Source: a virus
Reading direction: 5' to 3' (one strand)
IMG/VR virus record: IMGVR_UViG_3300006736_000065
Span: 1 to 28,890 of that record
DNA: 28,890 nt
Below are positions 8,350 to 15,923 of this stretch, piece after piece (the stretch's first letter is position 1; the number at the start of each line of letters is the position of its first letter). The notes beneath the pieces are model-generated. The model had not been told where the DNA came from, ran no database searches, and saw nothing but the letters and a program-made list of their open reading frames with translations. Both the position numbers and the translations under genes were made by a program.

Positions 8350-11300
8350 ATGGAAAAAACTAAATCTAAGATTCCTTTTGTTGGTCTGCATGCACATAGC
8401 GTCGTTGGTTCACCTTTCGACGGTTTTGGCTATCCGCAGGACCACATGGATTTTGCATATGAGAACGGCAGCAGCGCACTAGCACTTACTGACCATGGCA
8501 ACATGAATGGTATGTCTTACCAGGTTTTGCATGCCAAGAAAATGAAGACAGCTGGAAAAATTTTTAAGCCAATTTTCGGAGTTGAGGCTTACTTCGTCCC
8601 CTCGGTGGCGAAATGGAAAGAAGCCTATGAACAGGCCAAGGCAGATAAAAAGACTGCTAGACAGTTAGAAAAAGAAGACGGCAGACTTGTCACAGAAGAT
8701 GAGGGTGCCTCGAAACAAAAGAACAACATCATTAAAGCTCGCAGGCATCTGGTGTTGCTTGCTCAAAATCAAGCTGGTCTTAATAATATCTTTAAAATTG
8801 TTTCTGAAACACACCAAGGAGATAATTTTTATCGTTATCCTCGCGTAGATTATAAGCTATTGGAAAAATATAACGATGGAATTATTGCGTCTTCCGCTTG
8901 TCTTGGTGGTGTATACGCTGGAAATTATTGGGATAACCTCGACGATGGTCCGGATGCTATTGTAAATGCAATGCGTCAAACAACTGAGAAAATGCAATCA
9001 ATCCTAGGTGACCGCTGGTATGGAGAGTTGCAATGGAATAACATTGCAGCACAACATGAGCTTAATCAGTATGTAGTTCAAATGCACCATGAATATGGTA
9101 TTGAACTTATTTCAACAGCTGATAGTCATTATCCGAATCCGGACGCATGGAAAGACCGCGAGCTATATAGGCGCTTGGGCTTTCTTAATCGTCCTAGAAA
9201 ACCAGAATGGTTGACGTCAGAACTTCCTATTGATGTTGATGAAATAGGAATGGAGCTTTATCCGAAGAATGGCGACCAAATGTGGGAATCCTATAAGAAG
9301 TACTCAGAAGAGTGTCAAACATTATATGATGATGACTTAGTATACGATTCTATTGTTAAGACTCACTATATTGCACATGAGCGTATCGAAGACTTCATGC
9401 CAGACGACACGGTTCGTCTACCAAGCTTCGTTGTACCAGACGGTGATACCGCAGACGAAGCGCTTTTGAAGATTTCAGTTGCAGCTTTGCGCAGTATGAG
9501 CTTGGGTGATAACAAAGAATATTCTGACCGCCTACAACATGAGTTAAATGTCATCGTCGATCGCGGATTCTCAAAGTATTTTCTCACCATGAAAGCCATT
9601 GCAGATAAGGCGAATGATCATATGCTCTCTGGCCCAGGCCGAGGATCCGCCGCTGGTTCTCTTGTGGCTTACGTGTTAGGCATCACACAGATTGACCCGA
9701 TTAAATATGGCCTTCTATTCAGCCGCTTCCTGCGCGCCGACGCCATGGATTATCCAGACATTGATTATGATGTCAGTGATGCTTTTGGCTTGAAGGAGAT
9801 TTTAGCTGAAGAGTGGGGTGAGACCACAGTTGTGCCTATTTCTAACTTTAATACTCTTCAGCTAAGATCTTTGGTAAAAGACATTTCAAAGTTTTACGGC
9901 GTTCCGTTTGTGGAGGTTAACAGTGTAACTGGTAATATGGTTAAAGAGGCCACGCCGAAGGCCAAAGCAAAGAATGGAATTAAATCTGGCGTATACGTGC
10001 CAACATTTGAAGAGCTTATGGAATTCTCTGATAGCTTACAAAGATTTTTAAATAAGTATCCGCACATTAAAACTCATATCGAAGCCTTATATGGACAAGT
10101 ACGTTCAGTTAGCCGACATGCAGGCGGCGTTGTTGTTGGGGAAAATTTGGACAACCATATGCCACTTATTAACCGTGGCGGTGTGATACAAACGCCATGG
10201 CCCGAAGGGCAAAATGTGCGTCATTTGGAACCTCTTGGCTTTATTAAGTTTGATTTGTTAGGTCTCTCAACATTAGAGATGATTCAGTCTGCTGTTGGTC
10301 ATGTCCTCAAGAGACATCATGGCATCGACAACCCGACCTACGAGGATATCAAAAAATACTACGACGAAAATTTACATCCAGATAAAATTGATCTTTTTGA
10401 TCAACAGGTGTATAAAAACATTTTTCATAAAGGCAAATTCATCGGAGTGTTTCAATTTACAAATGACGGCGCACAGAGATTTTGCAAGAGCGCAAAACCA
10501 AGTAGCATCGTTGATATTGCCGCAATTACATCTATTTACCGACCTGGCCCTCTAGGTGCTAAGGTCGATCGTCAATATGTTAAAGCAAAGAAAAACCCTG
10601 ATAGTATCAACTACGTTAATGATCTAGTAAAAGAAGTAACACAAGAAACTGCTGGATTTCTTATTTTTCAAGAGCAGATTGCTTTGTTGGCCCACAAGCT
10701 TGGCAACGGAATTACTCTTGACGAAGGTAACAAGCTTCGTAAGCTTTTGACAAAGAAAGGCACAGGCAAAGGAAATGAAGAGAAAGAACAAATCAGAAAA
10801 AGATTTATTGAAGGATGCGTTGCTAAGTCAATTGCTCGACCCGCCGCCGCTGAACTCTGGAGAAACTTTGAGTATTTTAGTGGCTATGGGTTTAACAAGT
10901 CTCATGCTGTTGCTTATAGTCTCCTATCTTATCAGTGTGCCTGGCTTTTAAATTATTATCCAGAGTGTTGGTCTGCAGCCTTTTTGGACAAGGAACCTGA
11001 GTCGAGAAAAGCATCGGCAATAAGTCTTGCACAGCAATATGGTTTTGATATCGATGTAATTGATATTAACACTTCTACAAAAGAGTGGGAGATTTCAGAA
11101 GATGGAAATACTTTAATTCAGCCTTTCAGTTCTATTAAGGGAATGGGAGACAAAGCTATTGAGCAGATTATTAATAACAGGCCGTTTGAGTCTATTGAAG
11201 ACTTGCTTTTTAGCGAAGATATTATCTATTCAAAATTAAATAAGAAGGCTTTGGATGTTTTGTGTCGTTCCGGTGCTTTGGATTCCTTGGTGGACGATCG

Positions 11301-11778
11301 GTTTAACGGATGCAAACATTTCTGGATGGCTTGTATCCAAGATCGCCCTAGGTCCGCAAAACAGCTGCAGGAGAAAATTAATTTGTATTCTCCCGAAGAA
11401 GATTTTACAAGCGAAGAGAAGATTGAACACATTTCTACACTAACTGGAATGTTTCCATTTGATTTGGTATTGACAAAACAAATTCGAGAATCAATTCTCC
11501 GTTATCAAGTTCCACCTTTGGGCGAATGGGATAATGATTTAGGCGTTGCTTGGTTTATCCCCCGCGAGGTACTTTCTAAAAAAACTAAACATGGAAAGAC
11601 CTACTGGATTGTTAAGGTAGTCGATGATTCTTCGGTCTTATCAACGATTAGGTGTTGGGGTGTTAAAGATGACGATATAATTCACATCAATAGACCATAT
11701 GCTGCTAAATTGGATTATAATGATGAGTGGGGCTTCAGCACTCGATCTATTCGACATACATTTAAATTATTAGGATAG
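8350..11778 (+). CDS. dnaE: DNA polymerase III alpha subunit (DnaE-type replicase)
   Basis: At 1142 residues this is a full-length family C polymerase. The N-terminal PHP domain keeps all nine metal ligands known from DnaE enzymes with active PHP sites: His14, His16, Asp24, His49, Glu79, His133, Cys184, Asp258 and His260. The polymerase core has SGPGRGSAAGSLVAYVLG, the catalytic YPDIDYD with Asp470 and Asp472, and Asp635 in IKFDLLGL, matching E. coli Asp401, Asp403 and Asp555. Later blocks include SIYRPGPLGA, FQEQIALLAH and FNKSHAVAYSLLSYQ. The C-terminus (about 1040-1142) looks like an OB fold. It should be the phage replicative polymerase. No separate proofreading subunit, clamp or clamp loader is visible in this window. 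Confidence 0.96.
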   Translation: MEKTKSKIPFVGLHAHSVVGSPFDGFGYPQDHMDFAYENGSSALALTDHGNMNGMSYQVLHAKKMKTAGKIFKPIFGVEAYFVPSVAKWKEAYEQAKADKKTARQLEKEDGRLVTEDEGASKQKNNIIKARRHLVLLAQNQAGLNNIFKIVSETHQGDNFYRYPRVDYKLLEKYNDGIIASSACLGGVYAGNYWDNLDDGPDAIVNAMRQTTEKMQSILGDRWYGELQWNNIAAQHELNQYVVQMHHEYGIELISTADSHYPNPDAWKDRELYRRLGFLNRPRKPEWLTSELPIDVDEIGMELYPKNGDQMWESYKKYSEECQTLYDDDLVYDSIVKTHYIAHERIEDFMPDDTVRLPSFVVPDGDTADEALLKISVAALRSMSLGDNKEYSDRLQHELNVIVDRGFSKYFLTMKAIADKANDHMLSGPGRGSAAGSLVAYVLGITQIDPIKYGLLFSRFLRADAMDYPDIDYDVSDAFGLKEILAEEWGETTVVPISNFNTLQLRSLVKDISKFYGVPFVEVNSVTGNMVKEATPKAKAKNGIKSGVYVPTFEELMEFSDSLQRFLNKYPHIKTHIEALYGQVRSVSRHAGGVVVGENLDNHMPLINRGGVIQTPWPEGQNVRHLEPLGFIKFDLLGLSTLEMIQSAVGHVLKRHHGIDNPTYEDIKKYYDENLHPDKIDLFDQQVYKNIFHKGKFIGVFQFTNDGAQRFCKSAKPSSIVDIAAITSIYRPGPLGAKVDRQYVKAKKNPDSINYVNDLVKEVTQETAGFLIFQEQIALLAHKLGNGITLDEGNKLRKLLTKKGTGKGNEEKEQIRKRFIEGCVAKSIARPAAAELWRNFEYFSGYGFNKSHAVAYSLLSYQCAWLLNYYPECWSAAFLDKEPESRKASAISLAQQYGFDIDVIDINTSTKEWEISEDGNTLIQPFSSIKGMGDKAIEQIINNRPFESIEDLLFSEDIIYSKLNKKALDVLCRSGALDSLVDDRFNGCKHFWMACIQDRPRSAKQLQEKINLYSPEEDFTSEEKIEHISTLTGMFPFDLVLTKQIRESILRYQVPPLGEWDNDLGVAWFIPREVLSKKTKHGKTYWIVKVVDDSSVLSTIRCWGVKDDDIIHINRPYAAKLDYNDEWGFSTRSIRHTFKLLG

Positions 11779-11780
11779 AT

Positions 11781-12041
11781 GTGGGAAGCATAAAAAGAAA
11801 AATAAGTCGCGCTAAAAAGAAAAGAGCGGAAAAAGAACTGAAAGAGAAGATCTTTATGTTTGACAAATTAGGAGAACATTGTCTAGTTTGTACCAAACCT
11901 TTTGATAAAGCAGATAAAGAACAAGTTCAAAGTTGGACCGTAGTGGTACGACAAACACAAAATAAAGTTAATCTTTACTGTCCAGAGTGTTGGACAGGAG
12001 CTAAAAATGTCATTGAAGAATTTGCAAGGAGTAAAGAATGA
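11781..12041 (+). CDS. Small zinc-ribbon-like protein, 86 aa
   Basis: A strongly basic N-terminus (SIKRKISRAKKKRAEKELKEK) is followed by two CxxC pairs, CLVC and CPEC, about 34 residues apart, with strand-like sequence between them. This is a typical treble-clef or zinc-ribbon arrangement. The WTVVVRQTQNKVNLYCPECW segment reads like the strand pair of such a fold. It probably binds nucleic acid or a replication partner; the exact role is unknown. The start is a GTG 3 nt after the polymerase stop, and the gene overlaps the dUTPase gene by 4 nt, so it belongs to the same transcript. Confidence 0.75.
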   Translation: MGSIKRKISRAKKKRAEKELKEKIFMFDKLGEHCLVCTKPFDKADKEQVQSWTVVVRQTQNKVNLYCPECWTGAKNVIEEFARSKE

Positions 12042-12532
12042 TAATTGAGTATGCAACAGCTGAATATGGAGTTAAAGTTCCTTCAAGAAGTAATCCTTCG
12101 GATGCTGGCTTGGATATATATGCTTATCTTAAGAAGGAAGTTGAGATTGCTCCCGGTGAAAATAAAATGATTCCAACAGGCCTGCGGTTTGGAATCCCGC
12201 ATGGATATATGCTGCAGGTTTGTAATCGATCTAGCATGGGGGCAAAACGATCTTTGATCGTCGGCGCTCATATTATCGATTCAGGATATGATGGCGAAGT
12301 ATTTATTGATCTTCATAATATTGGCAATGAATCTCAAATTATTTATCATGAAGACAAGATCGCACAATTAGTTTTGGTACCGGTAGTACATTTTCGTTCT
12401 CGGCAAGCTGTAGGTCAAAATCTATATGAAAACCAAGGACTTACTATAAGTAACCGAGGCTCGGATGCTTTAGGGAGCACAAACGAAAAAACTTCAGATC
12501 ATCACCCACTTACTAATATTTCTGGATTTTAA
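12038..12532 (+). CDS. dut: dUTP diphosphatase (trimeric dUTPase)
   Basis: The 164-residue protein hydrolyses dUTP to dUMP, keeping uracil out of DNA and feeding ThyX. All five trimeric dUTPase motifs are in order: SDAGLDIYA (21-29), NRSSMGAK (63-70), IIDSGYDGEV (79-88, with the catalytic Asp), DKIAQLVLVPV (106-116) and the C-terminal P-loop-like RGSDALGST (140-148). In motif 5 the usual Phe that stacks on uracil is Leu145, a mild substitution. The tail after motif 5 (EKTSDHHPLTNISGF) is longer than usual. The ATGA overlap with the upstream zinc protein suggests translational coupling. Confidence 0.95.
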   Translation: MIIEYATAEYGVKVPSRSNPSDAGLDIYAYLKKEVEIAPGENKMIPTGLRFGIPHGYMLQVCNRSSMGAKRSLIVGAHIIDSGYDGEVFIDLHNIGNESQIIYHEDKIAQLVLVPVVHFRSRQAVGQNLYENQGLTISNRGSDALGSTNEKTSDHHPLTNISGF

Positions 12533-12562
12533 TATGAAACTTAATAAGAAGGAGGAAACAAA

Positions 12563-13585
12563 ATGAAACAGACCTATTCCTTTGATGATGTGTTATTAAC
12601 ACCACAATATAGCACAATAGAAAGTCGTAGCCAAATTGATATAGGAAATAACTTAGATTCATTTACGAGATTAGAATTGCCTGTCATATCCAGCCCAATG
12701 GATACTATAACTGAATCGGCTATGGCTACCATTATGAGCCAGTTTGGTGGGTTAGGAATTATTCATAGATATAACTCGATTGAAGAACAAGTTGATCTTG
12801 TGCGTGAAGCCAACGCTCCCTCTACAACATCCGTCGCAGTTGCTATTGGGGTCACGGGTGACTACGAGGAAAGAGCCGTCGCTCTTTACGAAGCCGGTGC
12901 AAGAGTTATATGTATCGACGTTGCTCACGGCCACCATTCTTTAGTAAAGCATGCTTTGTCCTCCATTCGCGAACTGTTGGGAAACAAAGTACATGTAATG
13001 GCTGGTAATGTAGCAACCCTAGAAGCTTTCGACGCCTTGGCATCCTGGGGCGCAGATTCAATTCGCGTGGGGATTGGAGGAGGATCTATTTGTTCCACAC
13101 GGCTCGTGACTGGCCACGGAATTCCAACTTTTCAAAGTATTTTAAACTGCGCGAGGACTAGTTATGATGTAAAAATTATTGCCGACGGCGGTATAAGAAC
13201 AACCGGCGACATGGTTAAGGCGTACGCCGCCGGCGCAGATTTTGTTATGATTGGCTCTATGTTGGCCGGCACAAAAGAAACTCCAGGTGAAGTATTTTTT
13301 GGTAAAGCAGATAAAAAATATAAAGTTTATAGGGGCATGGCATCGGCCAACGCCCAAACTGCCTGGAGGGGGAAAACTTCAACTCCAGAAGGCGTTTCAA
13401 CTACCGTTCCGTTTAGGGGTAGTGTTGGGAATATCCTTCAAGATATTATTGGTGGCATTCGCAGTGGCCTGTCTTATTCAGGCGCACATGATTTGGCAGA
13501 ACTTCGATGTAAGGCATCTTTCGTCTTACAATCAAGCGCATCACAACTAGAGAGCAATACTCATATTCTTTGGAAAAATAAATGA
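12563..13585 (+). CDS. IMP dehydrogenase / GMP reductase family enzyme
   Basis: The 340-residue TIM-barrel protein starts with [15 protein letters not shown] and [16 protein letters not shown], as in IMPDH and GMPR. The catalytic loop [17 protein letters not shown] has Cys177; [30 protein letters not shown] binds phosphate. There is no CBS pair between barrel strands, and the length matches GMP reductase. The segment after YRGMAS is short and lacks both the IMPDH Arg-Tyr flap and the GMPR EMAM-type Glu, while [12 protein letters not shown] is mixed. It acts on IMP, XMP or GMP, but direction cannot be fixed from sequence. AGGAGG lies 7 nt before the ATG. It overlaps the next gene by 4 nt (ATGA). 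Confidence 0.92.
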   Translation: MKQTYSFDDVLLTPQYSTIESRSQIDIGNNLDSFTRLELPVISSPMDTITESAMATIMSQFGGLGIIHRYNSIEEQVDLVREANAPSTTSVAVAIGVTGDYEERAVALYEAGARVICIDVAHGHHSLVKHALSSIRELLGNKVHVMAGNVATLEAFDALASWGADSIRVGIGGGSICSTRLVTGHGIPTFQSILNCARTSYDVKIIADGGIRTTGDMVKAYAAGADFVMIGSMLAGTKETPGEVFFGKADKKYKVYRGMASANAQTAWRGKTSTPEGVSTTVPFRGSVGNILQDIIGGIRSGLSYSGAHDLAELRCKASFVLQSSASQLESNTHILWKNK

Positions 13586-13923
13586 AAGACCCAACTATAC
13601 CAGATGCGAAAACACGTAAGAAATTTATGTTTTATGATACTGAGAAACGCCAGGCTGATTTGAGAATAAGGTGTGGATATGATGGCATAAACCAATCTCA
13701 ATTTTTTAGAATGATGATCACGGGATATTTAGAAAACGATTCAGGGGTCTTAGAATATATAAATAAATTTAAAGAGAAAATGAATTTGCAAGGAAAACTA
13801 AAAAGAAATTATATTAAAAGAATGCACGGCAAAGCCCAAGAAACTAAAAAGAAATTTGCGCTTGATGATAATGATTTGGAAAGTATATTTGATATTATAG
13901 CAGAGGATCATCCAGAGATATGA
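13582..13923 (+). CDS. Hypothetical basic protein, 113 aa, possible ribbon-helix-helix
   Basis: I do not recognise this gene by name. Residues 23-50 read RQADLRIRCGYDGINQSQFFRMMITGYL: a short basic strand followed by two helices with the polar turn typical of Arc/MetJ-type DNA-binding proteins. The middle is lysine- and arginine-rich (KGKLKRNYIKRMHGK region) and the C-terminus is acidic. A role as a small DNA-binding regulator is plausible but unproven. It is coupled by ATGA overlaps to the upstream purine enzyme and the downstream sigma-4-like protein, forming a three-gene run. Confidence 0.72.
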   Translation: MKDPTIPDAKTRKKFMFYDTEKRQADLRIRCGYDGINQSQFFRMMITGYLENDSGVLEYINKFKEKMNLQGKLKRNYIKRMHGKAQETKKKFALDDNDLESIFDIIAEDHPEI

Positions 13924-14159
13924 AAAAATGTTTAAAGGTTTGCAGAGATATGAACGTTGTGTGTCCCGTTCAAGAGTGTCGACATTGGATATCATATCCT
14001 GATGATCACAATTGTGTTTTGGAAGCTGTTGAAAAAAATGGACCTATGACTTTGCGAGAATGTTCAAAGCGGCTGGGAATCAGCTTTATACGTGTTAAGC
14101 AAATACAAGATATTACATATAAAAAAATTAAAAATTTACTTGATGAAGATGCTATATAA
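13920..14159 (+). CDS. Zinc-finger protein with sigma-70 region 4-like helix-turn-helix
   Basis: The 79-residue protein has an N-terminal Cys cluster (Cys4, Cys8, Cys15, Cys20, Cys32) with CPVQECRHW and DDHNC, probably holding zinc. The C-terminal half, MTLRECSKRLGISFIRVKQIQDITYKKIKNLL, follows closely the region 4.2 pattern (TLxEIxxxLGxxxxRVxQIxxxAxxKL) that binds the -35 element. It lacks region 2, so it cannot act alone as a full sigma factor. It could direct RNA polymerase to phage promoters or act as a co-activator. It is the last gene before a gap holding promoter-like motifs and the head-like genes, a fitting place for a late-gene regulator; that role is inference. Confidence 0.82.
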   Translation: MKKCLKVCRDMNVVCPVQECRHWISYPDDHNCVLEAVEKNGPMTLRECSKRLGISFIRVKQIQDITYKKIKNLLDEDAI

Positions 14160-14170
14160 TTATAAGGGAA

Positions 14171-14200
14171 TTGACTTTCTTAAGTACAAGATACTATTTA
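14171..14200 (+). promoter_or_regulatory. Promoter region before the acidic head-like protein gene
   Basis: TTGACT (14171-14176) is followed after 15 nt by TACTAT (14192-14197), which overlaps the octamer ACTATTTA (14193-14200). The latter recurs exactly at 21936, 28244 and 28819, always outside well-supported coding sequence. Either a sigma-70 promoter or a phage-specific late -10-like element, or both, could act here. The gene start lies 44 nt downstream. Confidence 0.5.
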
Positions 14201-14244
14201 TAAAAGGATTCAGCCTCATTTTTTAAAAAGCAAGGAGCGAAGAG

Positions 14245-14814
14245 ATGTCCAAAAAAGTTTTAAACGAATCAGAAATTAGAAAATTTATGAAATATGCCAA
14301 TATCGGCAGCCTATCAAAAGGCTTTATTTCTCGCCTTAACGAAGGTGGAGCATATGGTAGAGATGACGATATAATGGAACAACCGGAAGAAGAAGAAATG
14401 CCCATGGGCGGGGAAGAGCCCGAAATGGACATGGGCGGAGAAGAGCCCGAAATGGACATGGGCGGAGAAGAGCCCGAAATGGACATGGGTGCAGAAGAAG
14501 GTGGCGGCGACGTTGAGGCTGAAGTTGTTGTCCCCGAAGAAGAAGTCGATGCGCTCAAAGTCGCTCGTGATGTTTTGGATAAGATCCTCGGCGCCGCCGA
14601 AGGGGAAGAAGGCGAGGGGCTAGAAGAGCCAATGCCGGGTGAAGAAGAAGTTGCCGAGCCCGGCGAAGAAGAGCCCCTGGAAGACGAAGAAGAAGTGATG
14701 CAAGAGCTTGAAGCTGCTGGCATTGAATTACAAGAAATGGATGATGATTTGGTACAAGAAGTAACACGTCGCGTCGCCGCTCGTCTTTTAAACAGTGTAA
14801 GAAAAAATCAGTAA
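14245..14814 (+). CDS. Very acidic repeat protein, probable prohead core/scaffold-like protein
   Basis: The 189-residue protein has a short basic, helical N-terminus (NESEIRKFMKYANIGSLSKG) ending in FISRLNEGG. A long Glu-rich low-complexity stretch with three exact MGGEEPEMD repeats follows (54-80), and the C-terminus is helical (DDLVQEVTRRVAARLLNSV). High acidity, low complexity and coiled-coil-like ends fit scaffold or core proteins of T4-like heads. The LNE/G site near residue 33 resembles the LxE site cut by T4 prohead protease. Its neighbours, a ClpP-type protease and a large conserved protein, support a head-assembly role, which remains inference. GGAG lies 8 nt before the ATG. Confidence 0.75.
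   Translation: MSKKVLNESEIRKFMKYANIGSLSKGFISRLNEGGAYGRDDDIMEQPEEEEMPMGGEEPEMDMGGEEPEMDMGGEEPEMDMGAEEGGGDVEAEVVVPEEEVDALKVARDVLDKILGAAEGEEGEGLEEPMPGEEEVAEPGEEEPLEDEEEVMQELEAAGIELQEMDDDLVQEVTRRVAARLLNSVRKNQ
14404..14484 (+). repeat. Three tandem 27-bp units encoding MGGEEPEMD
   Basis: The units start at 14404, 14431 and 14458. The second and third are identical and the first differs by one base (GGG for GGA), with a degenerate partial fourth copy from 14485. Reading frame is preserved, so copy number can change without disrupting the protein. Confidence 0.95.
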
Positions 14815-14850
14815 TAAAGATTAAATATTTATAAAAAAGAGGTTAGAATA

Positions 14851-14884
14851 AAGGCAAGGGGTTAGCCCCTTGCCTTTTGTTTTT
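14851..14884 (+). terminator. Rho-independent terminator
   Basis: An 11-bp perfect stem, AAGGCAAGGGG (14851-14861) with CCCCTTGCCTT (14866-14876), has a TTAG loop and is followed by TTGTTTTT. It ends the transcript carrying the acidic protein. The ribosome site of the next gene starts right after the T tract. Confidence 0.95.
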
Positions 14885-14895
14885 AGGAGGTAAAA

Positions 14896-15297
14896 TTGGA
14901 GGATTTAACTTGGGTTAATTCAATATTATGGTTTCTTGCCGGCGCAGTAACTTATAAGGTTGGAACACTTGTTTTAAGTATGAGCGTGTCATTGGCTTTG
15001 TTCAATGAGACTATATATCACGTTTTGAATATTTTAAAAATGGGGGACGAGAACTACCACGCCGCGTCTGAATTAAAATATGAAGTGATGAAAGCTGCAA
15101 ATTGTAGTAAAGAGGATACTGATGAAGTAAAAGATAAAGATAGAGATATTATTAACCTGTGGAGAGAATTATCCATAGCTATGATTTTATTTGCCTGTCC
15201 TGGTAAAGTCGGTCAAAGACTTAGTTTTAAAAATTGGGATCAAGCAATGAGACTTTTAAAAAAACAAGAGGCAAAAAATGAAAAAATTCTCAACTAA
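14896..15297 (+). CDS. Small membrane-anchored protein, 133 aa
   Basis: A TTG start lies 5 nt after AGGAGG. The N-terminal 40 residues contain a hydrophobic region (SILWFLAGAVTYKVGTLVLSMSVSLALF) that should span or insert in a membrane. The rest is charged and helical, with a second moderately hydrophobic segment (LSIAMILFACPG) near residue 95. I do not recognise the family. It follows a terminator directly and overlaps the ClpP-like gene by 20 nt, so it is either cotranscribed with it by readthrough or from an unseen promoter. It could be an assembly-site anchor, but there is no direct evidence. Confidence 0.75.
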   Translation: MEDLTWVNSILWFLAGAVTYKVGTLVLSMSVSLALFNETIYHVLNILKMGDENYHAASELKYEVMKAANCSKEDTDEVKDKDRDIINLWRELSIAMILFACPGKVGQRLSFKNWDQAMRLLKKQEAKNEKILN

Positions 15298-15904
15298 GAA
15301 AAAGAGTAACGGGGATGAACAAGAGACAAAAGAAACAGATTTTCTACTTAATTTTGCAGATACCCTTGAAAATAAGTTAAGGGTAACAGGAATTTACGGA
15401 GATATCAATGAAGAAAAGTGTTCTGAAGCTGTCTTTGGCATGCTTTTACTAGATTCTGAAAACAATAAAGCCGACGAAGAAGAAACTAATGATCCTGTCG
15501 ATTTTTATGTTTCGACATACGGCGGCCTTTCAACTGAAATGTTTGCAGTATATGATGTTATCAGAATGGTTCGCAAGCGGACACCAATACATACTTATGG
15601 CATCGGAAAAGTAATGTCAGCTGGTGTTTTATTATTAGCATCAGGCACGGACGGCGAAAGACGAATTGGAAGAAACTGTAGAGTTATGATTCATGGTGTT
15701 ATATCTGGCCAACACGGACACTTACAGGATGTTGAGAATGAGTTTGAAGAGGCTAAATTTACTCAGAGGCTTTATATTAAAGCTTTGGCTAAAGAGACAG
15801 ATATGACTGAGAGACATATTAAAAAACTTATGGATAGAAAAACTAACGTTTATATTGACGCAGAAAAAGCAGTTGAATTGGGAATTGCTGATATAGTTTT
15901 CTAA
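15278..15904 (+). CDS. clpP: ClpP-type serine protease (possible head maturation protease)
   Basis: The 208-residue protein follows the ClpP fold: DFYVSTYGGLSTEMFAVYDVI (the GG substrate strand), THTYGIGKVMSAGVLLLASG-like sequence with Ser114 as nucleophile, and RVMIHG with His139. Where cellular ClpP has its catalytic Asp two residues before the FLSAxEAxEYGLVD block, this protein has Asn190 (TNVYIDAEKAVELGIAD), a change also known in Listeria ClpP1. The MxA helix lacks the usual AASMA sequence. The 30-residue charged N-terminus is longer than in mature ClpP. The ClpP fold is used by many phages as prohead protease, and the position between an acidic core-like protein and a structural-looking protein suits that. 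Confidence 0.9.
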   Translation: MKKFSTKKKSNGDEQETKETDFLLNFADTLENKLRVTGIYGDINEEKCSEAVFGMLLLDSENNKADEEETNDPVDFYVSTYGGLSTEMFAVYDVIRMVRKRTPIHTYGIGKVMSAGVLLLASGTDGERRIGRNCRVMIHGVISGQHGHLQDVENEFEEAKFTQRLYIKALAKETDMTERHIKKLMDRKTNVYIDAEKAVELGIADIVF

Positions 15905-15923
15905 TTAATAAGAGGGTTTATAA

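Noticed and set aside
12534-12566. Ten-codon frame ([10 protein letters not shown]) overlapping the IMPDH/GMPR start by ATGA
   Set aside because: It has no ribosome site and its sequence is largely the AAGAAGGAGG ribosome site of the real gene; probably coincidence, though a coupled leader peptide cannot be excluded.
14223-14723. 166-residue Ser/Pro-rich open frame on the - strand
   Set aside because: It is the antisense shadow of the Glu-rich repeat gene at 14245; GAA/GAG runs read backwards give Ser codons. It has no ribosome site and all other genes are on +.
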